DNA of 60,589 bases, taken from NCBI GenBank assembly GCA_964386915.1, contig CAYLUQ010000015.1, forward strand, positions 1 through 60,589, read 5' to 3'. Under the pieces are notes generated by a model that saw nothing but the letters and a program-made list of their open reading frames with translations, had not been told where the DNA came from and did no database searches. Source of the stretch: JADHMP01 sp964386915 (GTDB taxonomy: Bacteria; Bacteroidota; Bacteroidia; Flavobacteriales; Flavobacteriaceae). A program made the position numbers and the translations under genes. Below are positions 45,412-53,888 of this stretch, one piece after another; the first letter of the stretch is position 1, and each line of letters starts with the position of its first letter.

Positions 45412-45419
45412 TATTTTTG
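45412..45419 (+). promoter_or_regulatory. -7 element of the AraC regulator gene
   Basis: TATTTTTG, an exact TAnnTTTG match, 52 nt ahead of the ATG at 45472. The inverted repeat at 45387-45407 occupies the spacer between -7 and -33, so a bound protein would block RNA polymerase. Confidence 0.6.
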
Positions 45420-45471
45420 AGGTCAATGCAGGGCTATTGGTAAATTTTCTAGTCCAAATAAAAAAAAGAAG

Positions 45472-46359
45472 ATGTCTAAAAATGACGATAAAAGTACGCA
45501 AGAAGTTGCGGTTTTAGAAAAGGATTTTAATGTCTATCGATTTAAAAATGAAGGTGAACACCCTCAGGTGATGCAGCAAGACGTGGGGATGGCCTTTATT
45601 CAATTTCATTTTTGTTTAAAGGGTCATTTGAATTTTCGCTACAACGAGGGTGCCTATAATTTTCCTTTGGCGGAGGACACTTCTATGGTGCTTTACAATC
45701 CTCAAAAGGCGCTGCCCATAGAAGTAGAATTGCAACCGCATTCTTGGTTGGTAGGAATTGCCATTTCAATAAAAAAATTTCATGCGCTCTTTTCTAATGA
45801 TGCAGATCAAATTTCCTTTTTAAGCGCGGAAAATAATACTAAGAAATTTTATGATACTAAGGTTTTTACGCCTTCGATGGCTGTTGTTATAAGTCAAATA
45901 TTGCAAGCAAAAGTGCATCCCAGTATGCGCAATCTTTATCTAAAAGGTAAAGTTTTTGAATTGTTATCGCTGTTTTTTAATGTGACCGAAGAAGATGCTG
46001 CTGCAGAGCAATGCCCTTTTTTGTTAGATGAAGAAAACGTGAGACGCATTCGCCAAGCCAAAACCATTTTGCTAGACCGCATGACAGATCCACCTACTTT
46101 AGAATCGCTCTCAACAGAAGTTGGATTAAATATTAAAAAATTAAAAGAAGGCTTTAAACAACTTTATGGTGATACGGTCTATGCCTATTTGTTGGATCAT
46201 AAAATGGAAGAGGCGCGTCGTATGTTAGAGGAACGCCAACACAATGTGAATGAAGTGGGTCTCAAGTTGGGCTACAGCACCGCGAGTCATTTTATTGCTG
46301 CCTTTAAAAAGAAATATGGAACCACTCCCAAGAAATATTTAATGTCCTTATCTTCGTAA
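45472..46359 (+). CDS. AraC/XylS-family transcriptional regulator
   Basis: A 295-residue DNA-binding protein. The N-terminal ~170 residues are a ligand-type domain resembling the PchR group; the C-terminal ~100 residues carry two helix-turn-helix motifs (TLESLSTEVGLNIKKLKEGFKQLYG and NVNEVGLKLGYSTASHFIAAFKKKYGTTPKKY). It is divergent from hemA and directly upstream of hemH (gap 9 bp), so it likely controls heme or iron genes. This is inference from context; the inverted repeat before it suggests it is itself iron-controlled. Confidence 0.88.
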   Translation: MSKNDDKSTQEVAVLEKDFNVYRFKNEGEHPQVMQQDVGMAFIQFHFCLKGHLNFRYNEGAYNFPLAEDTSMVLYNPQKALPIEVELQPHSWLVGIAISIKKFHALFSNDADQISFLSAENNTKKFYDTKVFTPSMAVVISQILQAKVHPSMRNLYLKGKVFELLSLFFNVTEEDAAAEQCPFLLDEENVRRIRQAKTILLDRMTDPPTLESLSTEVGLNIKKLKEGFKQLYGDTVYAYLLDHKMEEARRMLEERQHNVNEVGLKLGYSTASHFIAAFKKKYGTTPKKYLMSLSS

Positions 46360-46368
46360 AAAAAATTA

Positions 46369-47397
46369 ATGAAAGGGGTTTTATTGGTCAATCTGGGGTC
46401 ACCAGATAGCACAAATACAAAGGACGTTAGGAAATATTTAGATGAATTTTTAATGGATGAACGGGTAATTGATTTACCCAAATGGTTGCGCACCTTTTTA
46501 GTACGGGGCATAATTTTGAACACCCGACCAAAAAAATCGGCCAAAGCCTATCAAAAAATTTGGTGGAAAGAGGGCTCGCCCCTCATTGTGCTTTCAGAAC
46601 GGTTGCAGGCCAAAATCCAAAAAATGACTTCGGTTCCTATTGCACTGGGCATGCGTTATGGCAATCCGTCTATTCAAAATGGCTTACAAGAGTTGGCCGA
46701 TCAAAATGTGGATGAGGTCTTATTGATTCCGCTCTATCCGCAATTTGCCATGGCTACCACAGAAACCATTTTGGTGTTGGCTGAAGCCTTGCGTAAAGAG
46801 CACTTTCCACAAATGCGTTTCACTTCGCTTCCGCCTTTTTACAATCACCCCGACTATATTAGGGTGCTTTCCAATTCCATTCAAGAAGCCTTGCAAGGCA
46901 AAGAGTGGGAACATTTATTGTTTTCCTATCACGGCGTTCCGGAGCGACATATTCGCAAATCAGACATAACAAAATCTCATTGCAAAATGGATGGCAAATG
47001 CTGTTTTCAAGAATCTCCTGCACATCAATATTGCTATCGACACCACTGTGAAAAAACAACAACTCAGGTGGCAGACTATTTAGCCTTAAAACCTGGGACT
47101 TATTCCACTTCTTTCCAATCGCGTTTGGGTCTTGACCCTTGGCTTCAGCCTTATACTGATAAAACTGTTGCCGGTTTTGCCAAAAAGGGCGTAAAGAAAA
47201 TGGCTATTGTAACACCTGCTTTTGTTTCCGATTGTTTAGAAACCCTTGAAGAAATTGGCATGGAAGCTGTTGAAGATTTTGAAGAAAAAGGAGGCGAACA
47301 TTTGGAGGTCATTCCCTGTCTCAATGATCGTGCCGATTGGGTGAAAGTCATGAGCCGTTGGATTGATGAATGGGCCACAACCGAAGTGGCCCGATGA
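46369..47397 (+). CDS. hemH: Ferrochelatase
   Basis: A 342-residue enzyme that inserts Fe2+ into protoporphyrin IX. The signature FSYHGVPERHIRKSD carries the metal-binding His188, with a partner Glu in the C-terminal ETLEEIGMEA. Five cysteines lie close together (205, 211, 212, 222, 227), which could hold an iron-sulfur cluster as in some bacterial ferrochelatases, though this is unproved. The MATE gene starts inside its stop (ATGA). A TATCTTCG element at 46349-46356, in the last codons of the AraC gene, might give it an extra promoter. Confidence 0.95.
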   Translation: MKGVLLVNLGSPDSTNTKDVRKYLDEFLMDERVIDLPKWLRTFLVRGIILNTRPKKSAKAYQKIWWKEGSPLIVLSERLQAKIQKMTSVPIALGMRYGNPSIQNGLQELADQNVDEVLLIPLYPQFAMATTETILVLAEALRKEHFPQMRFTSLPPFYNHPDYIRVLSNSIQEALQGKEWEHLLFSYHGVPERHIRKSDITKSHCKMDGKCCFQESPAHQYCYRHHCEKTTTQVADYLALKPGTYSTSFQSRLGLDPWLQPYTDKTVAGFAKKGVKKMAIVTPAFVSDCLETLEEIGMEAVEDFEEKGGEHLEVIPCLNDRADWVKVMSRWIDEWATTEVAR

Positions 47398-48746
47398 GTG
47401 CAAGCGCGTCTTCATCACTTGCAACAAAAGCCATTCCTAAGTTATTAGTGCAACAGGCAGTTCCCGCCTCGGTGGGCATATTGGTCATGTCTTTAAACAT
47501 CCTAATTGACACCCTTTTTGTGGGCCAATGGATTGGTGCCTATGCCATTGCGGCGATCAATATTGTTTTGCCCGTTTCTTTTTTTATTGCGGCACTCGGC
47601 ATGTCAATTGGTATTGGGGGCTCTTCTATCATTTCTAGGGCATTGGGAAAAAACAACAAAAGACTGGCTACCAAAACCTTTGGAAATCAACTCACCCTTA
47701 CCCTAGCCGTAACCTCACTATTTTCTACTATCGGCTTGCTGTTTGTCAATCAAATTATTCCTCTTTTTGGAGGTAAAGACAGCTTGTTTGAGGCAGCCAA
47801 AATTTATTATGTTATTGTGCTTTATGGAGTTCCTGTTTTAGGGTTTTGTATGATGTCCAACACAGTGATTCGCGCGGAAGGGAAACCCAAAAATGCCATG
47901 TATGCCATGTTGTTGCCTTCCATTTCTAATTTACTTTTGGATTATATCTTCATTAAAATTTTAGATCAAGGCATGTATGGCGCAGCATGGGCAACCACCC
48001 TTTCTTATGGGGTTTGCGCCGCCTACATTCTCTATTTTTTCAGCTCAAAAAAATCTGAACTACACTTGAGCCTTTCCGATTTTAAATTGGAATATAAAAT
48101 TGTGAAAGAAATTGGTGCCTTAGGATTTGTAACCCTTTCTCGCCAAGCCATGGTGAGTATCACGGTGCTCTTGGTCAACACGATTTTATATCAACTGGGG
48201 GGTGCTTCTATATTGGCCGTGTATGCCATCATTAGTAGAATGCTCATGTTTGCCACGTTTCCTATTTTGGGCATCACCCAAGGATTTTTGCCCATAGCGG
48301 GCTATAATTTTGGGGCTAAGCTTTACGATCGAGTTCGACAAGTAATAACTGTATCCCTTCAATATGCCAGTGTGTTAGCCACCCTTGTTTTTGTGCTGAT
48401 TTTTTATTTTGCGGATACCATTCCCTTTTTATTTACTTCTGAAGCAGAAGTTGTTCAAGCCACACCCACAGCTTTGCGATGGGTTTTTGCGGCTTTGCCC
48501 ATAGTGGGCATTCAACTTATTGGTGCTGCGTTTTTTCAAGCCATTGGCAAAGCAATTCCCGCTTTGTTGCTCACCCTCACGCGCCAGGGATTTTTCTTTA
48601 TTCCTTTATTGTATATTTTCTCCTCCTATTGGGGAATAAAGGGCGTTTGGATGGCCTTTCCCGTTTCAGAAGTGCTGGCCACTTTGGTAACCTCCTTTTT
48701 TCTCTATCAAGAAACGAAAAAGCAGCGCCTACAACTCGTCAATTGA
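47394..48746 (+). CDS. MATE family efflux transporter
   Basis: About 450 residues with 12 membrane helices, a multidrug and toxin extrusion antiporter. The two MatE halves are visible (IPKLLVQQAVPASVGILVM... and LGFVTLSRQAMVSITVLLVN...). The ATG at 47394 overlaps the hemH stop, and this coupling chooses it over one at 47370. It lies between hemH and hemJ, so a porphyrin- or heme-related export role is conceivable but untested. Confidence 0.88.
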   Translation: MSASASSSLATKAIPKLLVQQAVPASVGILVMSLNILIDTLFVGQWIGAYAIAAINIVLPVSFFIAALGMSIGIGGSSIISRALGKNNKRLATKTFGNQLTLTLAVTSLFSTIGLLFVNQIIPLFGGKDSLFEAAKIYYVIVLYGVPVLGFCMMSNTVIRAEGKPKNAMYAMLLPSISNLLLDYIFIKILDQGMYGAAWATTLSYGVCAAYILYFFSSKKSELHLSLSDFKLEYKIVKEIGALGFVTLSRQAMVSITVLLVNTILYQLGGASILAVYAIISRMLMFATFPILGITQGFLPIAGYNFGAKLYDRVRQVITVSLQYASVLATLVFVLIFYFADTIPFLFTSEAEVVQATPTALRWVFAALPIVGIQLIGAAFFQAIGKAIPALLLTLTRQGFFFIPLLYIFSSYWGIKGVWMAFPVSEVLATLVTSFFLYQETKKQRLQLVN

Positions 48747-48799
48747 AAGCAGTAGAACCAGTTCAATTTTTGTATTTTTAAAGTTTAAAACCCAATAGC

Positions 48800-49342
48800 T
48801 TGTATTATAACTATTTTAAAGCGCTGCACATTATTTTTGTAATCACATGGTTTGCAGGTCTTTTTTATATCCCAAGACTGTTTATTTATCATATTGAAGC
48901 CCAAAAAAAAGAAGAGCCTAAACGTTCCATTTTATCGGAGCAACTCAAATTGATGAGTAGAAGGTTGTGGTATATCATCACCTGGCCTTCTGCTGTTTTA
49001 GCCGTACTGTTTGCAATCCTATTGCTTTATTTGATGCCACAGTGGCTCACACAATCATGGCTATTATTGAAACTATTTTTTGTGTTTATCCTGGTTGTCT
49101 ATCATCTAAAAACACATCAAATCTATAAGCAATTGCAACGAGATGTTTTTAACCACAGCGAAACATTTATGCGGTTTTGGAATGAAGGGGCCACCCTGTT
49201 GTTGTTTGCCATTGTGTTTTTGGTTACCCTCAAAAACACCTTGCAATGGTGGTGGGGCATTGTGGCTTTACTTTTGTTAGCCATTAGTCTTTATGTGGGG
49301 ATTAGAGTCTATAAAAACACAAGAAAAAGTAAATTAAAGTAG
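48800..49342 (+). CDS. hemJ: HemJ-type protoporphyrinogen oxidase
   Basis: A 180-residue membrane protein with about five helices. YFKALHIIFVITWFAGLFYIPRLFIYH holds the conserved His, and the later KLFFVFILVVYHLKTHQIY and RFWNEGATLLLFAIVFLV fit the HemJ family. HemJ oxidises protoporphyrinogen IX to protoporphyrin IX and replaces HemG/HemY. It starts at TTG (48800), which gives the exact family start. It is in the plus-strand unit and ends 2 bp before the kinase gene. Confidence 0.9.
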   Translation: MYYNYFKALHIIFVITWFAGLFYIPRLFIYHIEAQKKEEPKRSILSEQLKLMSRRLWYIITWPSAVLAVLFAILLLYLMPQWLTQSWLLLKLFFVFILVVYHLKTHQIYKQLQRDVFNHSETFMRFWNEGATLLLFAIVFLVTLKNTLQWWWGIVALLLLAISLYVGIRVYKNTRKSKLK

Positions 49343-49344
49343 CT

Positions 49345-50796
49345 ATGTTAAGGTTTCCCAAAATGGCATTGCGCACCCGTATATTTCTGTTTATGGGGCT
49401 CATTTTATTGCTTTCGGGAATCTTGATTTTAGGTTCCACCAGCATTCAATATGAATCTCAACGGGAAGCCTATCATTTGGGGCGTTTAGACCGAAAAGAA
49501 GCCCAAATTGAACGGCATATCAACCATTTGGTAACAAAATTTAATTTGTCCCAAAAACCTGATAGCCTTTGGCGCATTCACAAAGAAGATTTTGAAAAAA
49601 TCAACGCCATTCACAATGTGCAATATTCGCTTTTCACCATTGAGGGAAAGCCCTTGTTTATTTATCACACTCCCTTAGCCATCATTGCCAATAACTATGA
49701 ATTGGAGGCTGGCTTAATTGAAAATGTTAAAAACAGTGCCGGAGAACGATATTTAGAAAACAACTATGCTGATCTCGATAAATTTCACGCCTCTTATCGC
49801 CTTTTGAGAGATCAATTTGACCGCCCCTATGGCATTTTGTTTTTTCCTTATTTTGAAGATGTTTCTTTTTCTGAAAATGAACTCAATACGTTCTTGCAGA
49901 GTCTGTATCAAATATATCTCTTGCTCTTTTTTGGGGTATTGCTATTATCCTATTTTCTCTCCAAATGGATCACGCGTTCATTGGAAGCCATTCGCATAAA
50001 AATTGATCAAACAGGTTTGTTAACTCGCAATGAAAAAATTCATTTAAAAAATGCAACCAAAGAAATTGATGGCTTGGTGAATTCCTATAATCGCATGATT
50101 GATGATTTGGAAGCCAGTGCTAAAAAGATGGCCGAAGCAGAACGCAAACAGGCCTGGGAACAAATGGCTCGGCAAGTGGCCCACGAAATTAAAAATCCGT
50201 TGACCCCTATGCGTCTTACCGTTCAAAGTTTTCAAAGGCGCTTTAAACCCAATGCTTCAAAAGCAGAAAGCGAGTTAAAAGAATTTTCGCAAACGTTGTT
50301 GGAGCAAATAGACACTATGAGTGAGGTGGCCAATGCTTTTTCTGATTTTGCAACTTTGCCCCAAGCTAAAAAGAAAAAGGTAGATTTGGTTGAAGCTACT
50401 CGCAAGGCTATTCAGGTTTTTGACCAAGACCATATTAGTTTTACTACTCAAAAAGAAACAATCTACCATCAATTAGATCGCTCCCAATGGATTCGAGTGA
50501 TGACCAACTTGGTGCACAATGCTTTTCAAGCAGTTCCAGAAAAGCGCATACCCGATATAAAAATTGCTGTTGAAAGCAGCAAGTCAACCACTGTTGTGCT
50601 TATAGAGGACAATGGAACCGGGATTCCTGCTGCGTTGAAAGACAAGATTTTTGAACCTAAGTTTACCACTAAAACAGGGGGGATGGGCTTGGGCTTGGGT
50701 ATTGTGAAAAACATCATTAAATCGCATCAAGGCAGCATTGATTTTGAGCCAAACCCCAAGGGAGGAACCATTTTTAAAGTCACCTTAAAACGTTAG
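49345..50796 (+). CDS. Sensor histidine kinase, NtrY-like
   Basis: A 483-residue inner-membrane kinase. A transmembrane helix (about 11-33), a periplasmic domain of about 155 residues, a second helix (188-206), then HAMP and HisKA with phospho-accepting His280 (QVAHEIKNPLTPMRL). The ATPase domain shows NLVHNAFQAVP, EDNGTGIP and TKTGGMGLGLGIV. No response regulator gene adjoins it, so it is an orphan kinase. It follows hemJ by 2 bp and overlaps the plsC-like gene tail to tail by 4 bp. Confidence 0.9.
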   Translation: MLRFPKMALRTRIFLFMGLILLLSGILILGSTSIQYESQREAYHLGRLDRKEAQIERHINHLVTKFNLSQKPDSLWRIHKEDFEKINAIHNVQYSLFTIEGKPLFIYHTPLAIIANNYELEAGLIENVKNSAGERYLENNYADLDKFHASYRLLRDQFDRPYGILFFPYFEDVSFSENELNTFLQSLYQIYLLLFFGVLLLSYFLSKWITRSLEAIRIKIDQTGLLTRNEKIHLKNATKEIDGLVNSYNRMIDDLEASAKKMAEAERKQAWEQMARQVAHEIKNPLTPMRLTVQSFQRRFKPNASKAESELKEFSQTLLEQIDTMSEVANAFSDFATLPQAKKKKVDLVEATRKAIQVFDQDHISFTTQKETIYHQLDRSQWIRVMTNLVHNAFQAVPEKRIPDIKIAVESSKSTTVVLIEDNGTGIPAALKDKIFEPKFTTKTGGMGLGLGIVKNIIKSHQGSIDFEPNPKGGTIFKVTLKR

Positions 50797-51545
50797 TGGT
50801 ACTCTTTTAGATCAGCCGTAATAATTTGTTCCACTTGTTCAATTAGTGTTTCGGGTTTTGTTTTGGCTACCGCTATAGGGGCATGAATTTTAAAACGAAG
50901 TTGGACGCCTAAAGGCATAGGAAAATATTTGTTTTGTGCCAGTTGCCACGAATTTTTAATACTTACTGGCACAATATAAGCCTCTGGGATGTTTTTGATC
51001 AATAGATTTAAACCTCCTTTTTGAAAAGGTTTTGGTTTTCCATCTCGAGAACGAGTTCCTTCAGGAAAAATGACTACACCCCATTGATTGATTGCCACTC
51101 TAGAAGCAAATTCTTTGATTTGCAACAAGGCTTGATTACGGTCTTTGCGATCAATGAGCACAGACCCTCCGTGCCTCAAGTTGAAAGACACGCTGGGAAT
51201 GCCTTTTCCCAATTCTTTTTTGCTGACAAACTTTAGGTGATGCTTGCGCAAATGCCAAATTAGAGGAGGAATGTCATAGGTGCTTTGATGGTTAGCTACC
51301 ACTATGAGAGAGGCTTTTTCTGGCAGGGGCTGTTCAAATTCCAATTCGAAACGAGTGCCAATTATATTTAAACAGCGAAGTAAAAAAAAGTTGAGCCAAT
51401 CAACGGTTGCTTTGTGGGCCCCGTAGCCGAATGTATGTAAGGCTATCCACTGCAAAGGATGAAACAAGCACAGGGTGAACCCAAAACAAAAATAGTAGAG
51501 AAGATTGAGCGGATAAAGTAAAATTTTCTTGATCAAAGGAAACAT
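50793..51545 (-). CDS. plsC: 1-acyl-sn-glycerol-3-phosphate acyltransferase
   Basis: A 250-residue membrane-bound enzyme that makes phosphatidic acid. One N-terminal membrane helix precedes the catalytic NHQSTYD motif (His86 and Asp91, HX4D), and FPEGTRS (160-166) forms the acceptor-binding motif. It lies 19 bp after the bacilliredoxin gene on the same strand. Its product is membrane-lipid synthesis; other lysophospholipid acyltransferases of the family cannot be excluded. Confidence 0.9.
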   Translation of the reverse strand: MFPLIKKILLYPLNLLYYFCFGFTLCLFHPLQWIALHTFGYGAHKATVDWLNFFLLRCLNIIGTRFELEFEQPLPEKASLIVVANHQSTYDIPPLIWHLRKHHLKFVSKKELGKGIPSVSFNLRHGGSVLIDRKDRNQALLQIKEFASRVAINQWGVVIFPEGTRSRDGKPKPFQKGGLNLLIKNIPEAYIVPVSIKNSWQLAQNKYFPMPLGVQLRFKIHAPIAVAKTKPETLIEQVEQIITADLKEYH

Positions 51546-51564
51546 GGTTCCTCAAGATTAGAAA

Positions 51565-51978
51565 CTAGGAACAATGCTCGTCAAAAGCAGCTTTTAAATT
51601 TTCAGCAATGAGCTCAGCAGGACGTCCTTCAATATGATGACGTTCAATCATATGCACCAATTCTCCATCTTTAAAGAGTGCAATGCTCGGGGAAGAGGGA
51701 GGAAAAGGAATCATTTGAGCGCGTGCTGTTTCAGTTGCTTCTGTGTCTACACCGGCAAAAACAGTGCAAAGGTGATCTGGATTTTTTTCGTGTGCCAAAG
51801 CATAGCGCACAGCAGGGCGGGCATTGGCAGCAGCGCATCCACAAACCGAATTAACGACCATTAAGGTGGTGCCTGTTTGGGCTAGGGCATTTGTTACAGC
51901 TTCAGGCGATTGCAATTCCTCAAATCCAACAGTGGTGAGTTCTTCGCGCATGGGTTTTACTAATTCTGGAGGATACAT
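51565..51978 (-). CDS. BrxA/BrxB family bacilliredoxin (YphP/YqiW)
   Basis: A 137-residue thioredoxin-fold protein. The CxC active site is Cys46 and Cys48 (NSVCGCAAANARP), and the start MYPPELVKPMREEL is the family's exact N-terminus, which selects the ATG at 51978 over earlier codons. In Bacillus such proteins reduce mixed disulfides with bacillithiol; in Bacteroidota the low-molecular thiol partner is unsure. It precedes plsC on the minus strand. Confidence 0.9.
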   Translation of the reverse strand: MYPPELVKPMREELTTVGFEELQSPEAVTNALAQTGTTLMVVNSVCGCAAANARPAVRYALAHEKNPDHLCTVFAGVDTEATETARAQMIPFPPSSPSIALFKDGELVHMIERHHIEGRPAELIAENLKAAFDEHCS

Positions 51979-52071
51979 ATTTCTTTTTTGACAAAGATAA
52001 AAAAGTAATGTTTTTAATCGGCTTTGATAGCCCAATTTAAATGGCGAAATTTGCAATTCAATTTTGTTGCA

Positions 52072-52797
52072 ATGATAAAATGGTTTGCTGCCTTAATGGG
52101 CTATTATCTCATGCGTTTTCCCGGAGCCATCCTAGGGTTTTTTGTGGGATCTATGATTGATCAATTTAACAAAGGAGGAAGTTTTAATGCCTCTTTAGGA
52201 AGAAACGCATTGCAACCCGAAATTTTTGAATTGAACTTATTGACCTTGGCCGCCACGGTCATAAAAGCAGATGGCACCATTAAAAGTCAAGAACTTCAAT
52301 TTGTGCGCAACTTTTTTATCACCAATTATGGAGCCCAAAAGGCGCAATCTATTTTCCGCATTTTTAATGAGCAGATTAAAAAAGAAACACAAAATATAAA
52401 AGAACTCACGCGTGTGATTTTGGAACGCACTCGCTATGAAACCCGTCTACAGGTTTTACATTTTCTTTTTGGTGTGGCCAATGCCGATGGTTCCATTAGT
52501 GCTCAAGAATTAGAGAAAATAAATGAAATTGCCCAAGCCATGGGCATCCGATTTTCAGATATTGAAAGCATTAAAGCCATGTTTGTTAAATCGGCTGACA
52601 ATGCCTATAAAATCCTTGAGATTTCACCCGAGGCTACCGATGAAGAGGTCAAAAAAGCCTATCGAAACATGGCTAAAAAATATCATCCGGATAAATTGCG
52701 CTCAAAAGACCCAGCCCTTGTGAAAGGCGCTCAAGAAAAATTTCAGGAAGTGCAAAAGGCCTATGAAACTATTCAAAGTGCTCGTGGTATGAATTAA
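52072..52797 (+). CDS. TerB/DjlA-like co-chaperone with J domain
   Basis: About 241 residues. An N-terminal hydrophobic stretch (FAALMGYYLMRFPGAILGFFVGSMI) precedes a TerB-like domain with the acidic repeats TVIKADGTIKSQEL and ANADGSISAQEL, and a C-terminal J domain with HPD at 205-207. This order is that of DjlA-type proteins that recruit DnaK at the membrane. The ATG at 52072 is preferred over a TTG at 52024, whose extra residues are not family-like. Confidence 0.87.
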   Translation: MIKWFAALMGYYLMRFPGAILGFFVGSMIDQFNKGGSFNASLGRNALQPEIFELNLLTLAATVIKADGTIKSQELQFVRNFFITNYGAQKAQSIFRIFNEQIKKETQNIKELTRVILERTRYETRLQVLHFLFGVANADGSISAQELEKINEIAQAMGIRFSDIESIKAMFVKSADNAYKILEISPEATDEEVKKAYRNMAKKYHPDKLRSKDPALVKGAQEKFQEVQKAYETIQSARGMN

Positions 52798-52809
52798 AAA
52801 TTAATAAAA

Positions 52810-53394
52810 ATGGATTCCTTTTGGTTTTATCTTCAGCTTGGTTTTCAACACGTTTTAGACCCCAACGGTCTAGATCACTTCTATTTTTTAATAGTTTTAG
52901 CCCTTCCTTTTGGATGGCGTAAGGGACGTGCGTTGGTCACTTGGGTTACCCTGTTTACCCTTGGCCACACCTTTGCTTTATGGGCCGCTTATGAAGAGTG
53001 GATTACCCTCTCGGGGGCTTGGGTTGAATTTTTAATTCCCATTACCATTAGTTGGATGTCTCTAACTGTTTTGATTCAAAAAAAGAAGGCTATTGCACAC
53101 AAACAGCAAGCCTATCGCCTAGGGGTCACTACCCTCGTTTTTGGATTGATTCACGGGCTGGGTTTTGGCCGTTATTTTTCTCAAATTGTTTTGGAAGAAT
53201 CGGCCTATGGATCTCTCTTTCAATTTGCCCTAGGGGTTGAATTTGCCCAACTACTCATTGTGTTAGGCGTTGTTTTGGCCAATCTTTTGGTGCTGGATTT
53301 ATTTCGATGGAAGGCCCAAAAATGGCAATGGATCGTGGCAGCTATGGTGCTTTCGCAAGCCTTGAGGATGACGATTGAAAACTACCCCGGCTAA
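52810..53394 (+). CDS. HupE/UreJ family membrane protein
   Basis: A 194-residue protein with about six membrane helices. The conserved features are LGFQHVLDPNGLDHFYFL near the N-terminus (His and Asp), FTLGHTFAL and FGLIHGLGFGR, typical of the HupE/UreJ group, which includes likely nickel or cobalt transporters. No urease or hydrogenase genes are nearby. It starts 12 bp after the co-chaperone gene and may be co-transcribed with it. Confidence 0.8.
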   Translation: MDSFWFYLQLGFQHVLDPNGLDHFYFLIVLALPFGWRKGRALVTWVTLFTLGHTFALWAAYEEWITLSGAWVEFLIPITISWMSLTVLIQKKKAIAHKQQAYRLGVTTLVFGLIHGLGFGRYFSQIVLEESAYGSLFQFALGVEFAQLLIVLGVVLANLLVLDLFRWKAQKWQWIVAAMVLSQALRMTIENYPG

Positions 53395-53450
53395 TCTCAC
53401 CTCCACTAGTGCCGTCCTACATTATGTAAAACCTTGTATCTTCGCAACTA

Positions 53451-53888
53451 ATGGATAAACAAGTTCAATATGACATTGCCTATTTAAAAATGGCCCAAAC
53501 TTGGGGGCAATTGTCCTATTGTGAGCGTAAGAAAGTAGGGGCTCTTATTGTCAAAAATCGGATGATTATTTCAGATGGCTATAACGGAACTCCCTCCGGT
53601 TTTGAAAATGTGTGTGAAGATGAGGACCACTATACAAAATGGTATGTGTTGCATGCCGAAGCCAATGCTATTTTAAAAGTAGCAAGTTCTACACAATCTT
53701 GTCTTGGAGCCACACTCTATATTACCTTATCGCCCTGTAAAGAATGCAGCAAACTCATTCATCAAGCGGGCATTATTAGAGTGGTTTATGCCGTGGCCTA
53801 CAAAGATGATAGCGGCCTGAAATTTTTAGAAAAGGCAGGAGTCAAATTGCAGCATGTTCCCTTAGCCCCCCAAACAAAAACAATATGA
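53451..53888 (+). CDS. dCMP/cytidine deaminase family protein (ComE-like)
   Basis: A 145-residue zinc deaminase. Zinc ligands and the catalytic Glu are His68 and Glu70 (HAEANAIL), Cys96 and Cys99 (PCKECS). It fits the dCMP deaminases, which make dUMP for thymidylate synthesis. A TATCTTCG element at 53437-53444 lies 6 nt from the ATG. Its end overlaps the next gene by 4 bp (ATGA). Confidence 0.9.
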   Translation: MDKQVQYDIAYLKMAQTWGQLSYCERKKVGALIVKNRMIISDGYNGTPSGFENVCEDEDHYTKWYVLHAEANAILKVASSTQSCLGATLYITLSPCKECSKLIHQAGIIRVVYAVAYKDDSGLKFLEKAGVKLQHVPLAPQTKTI

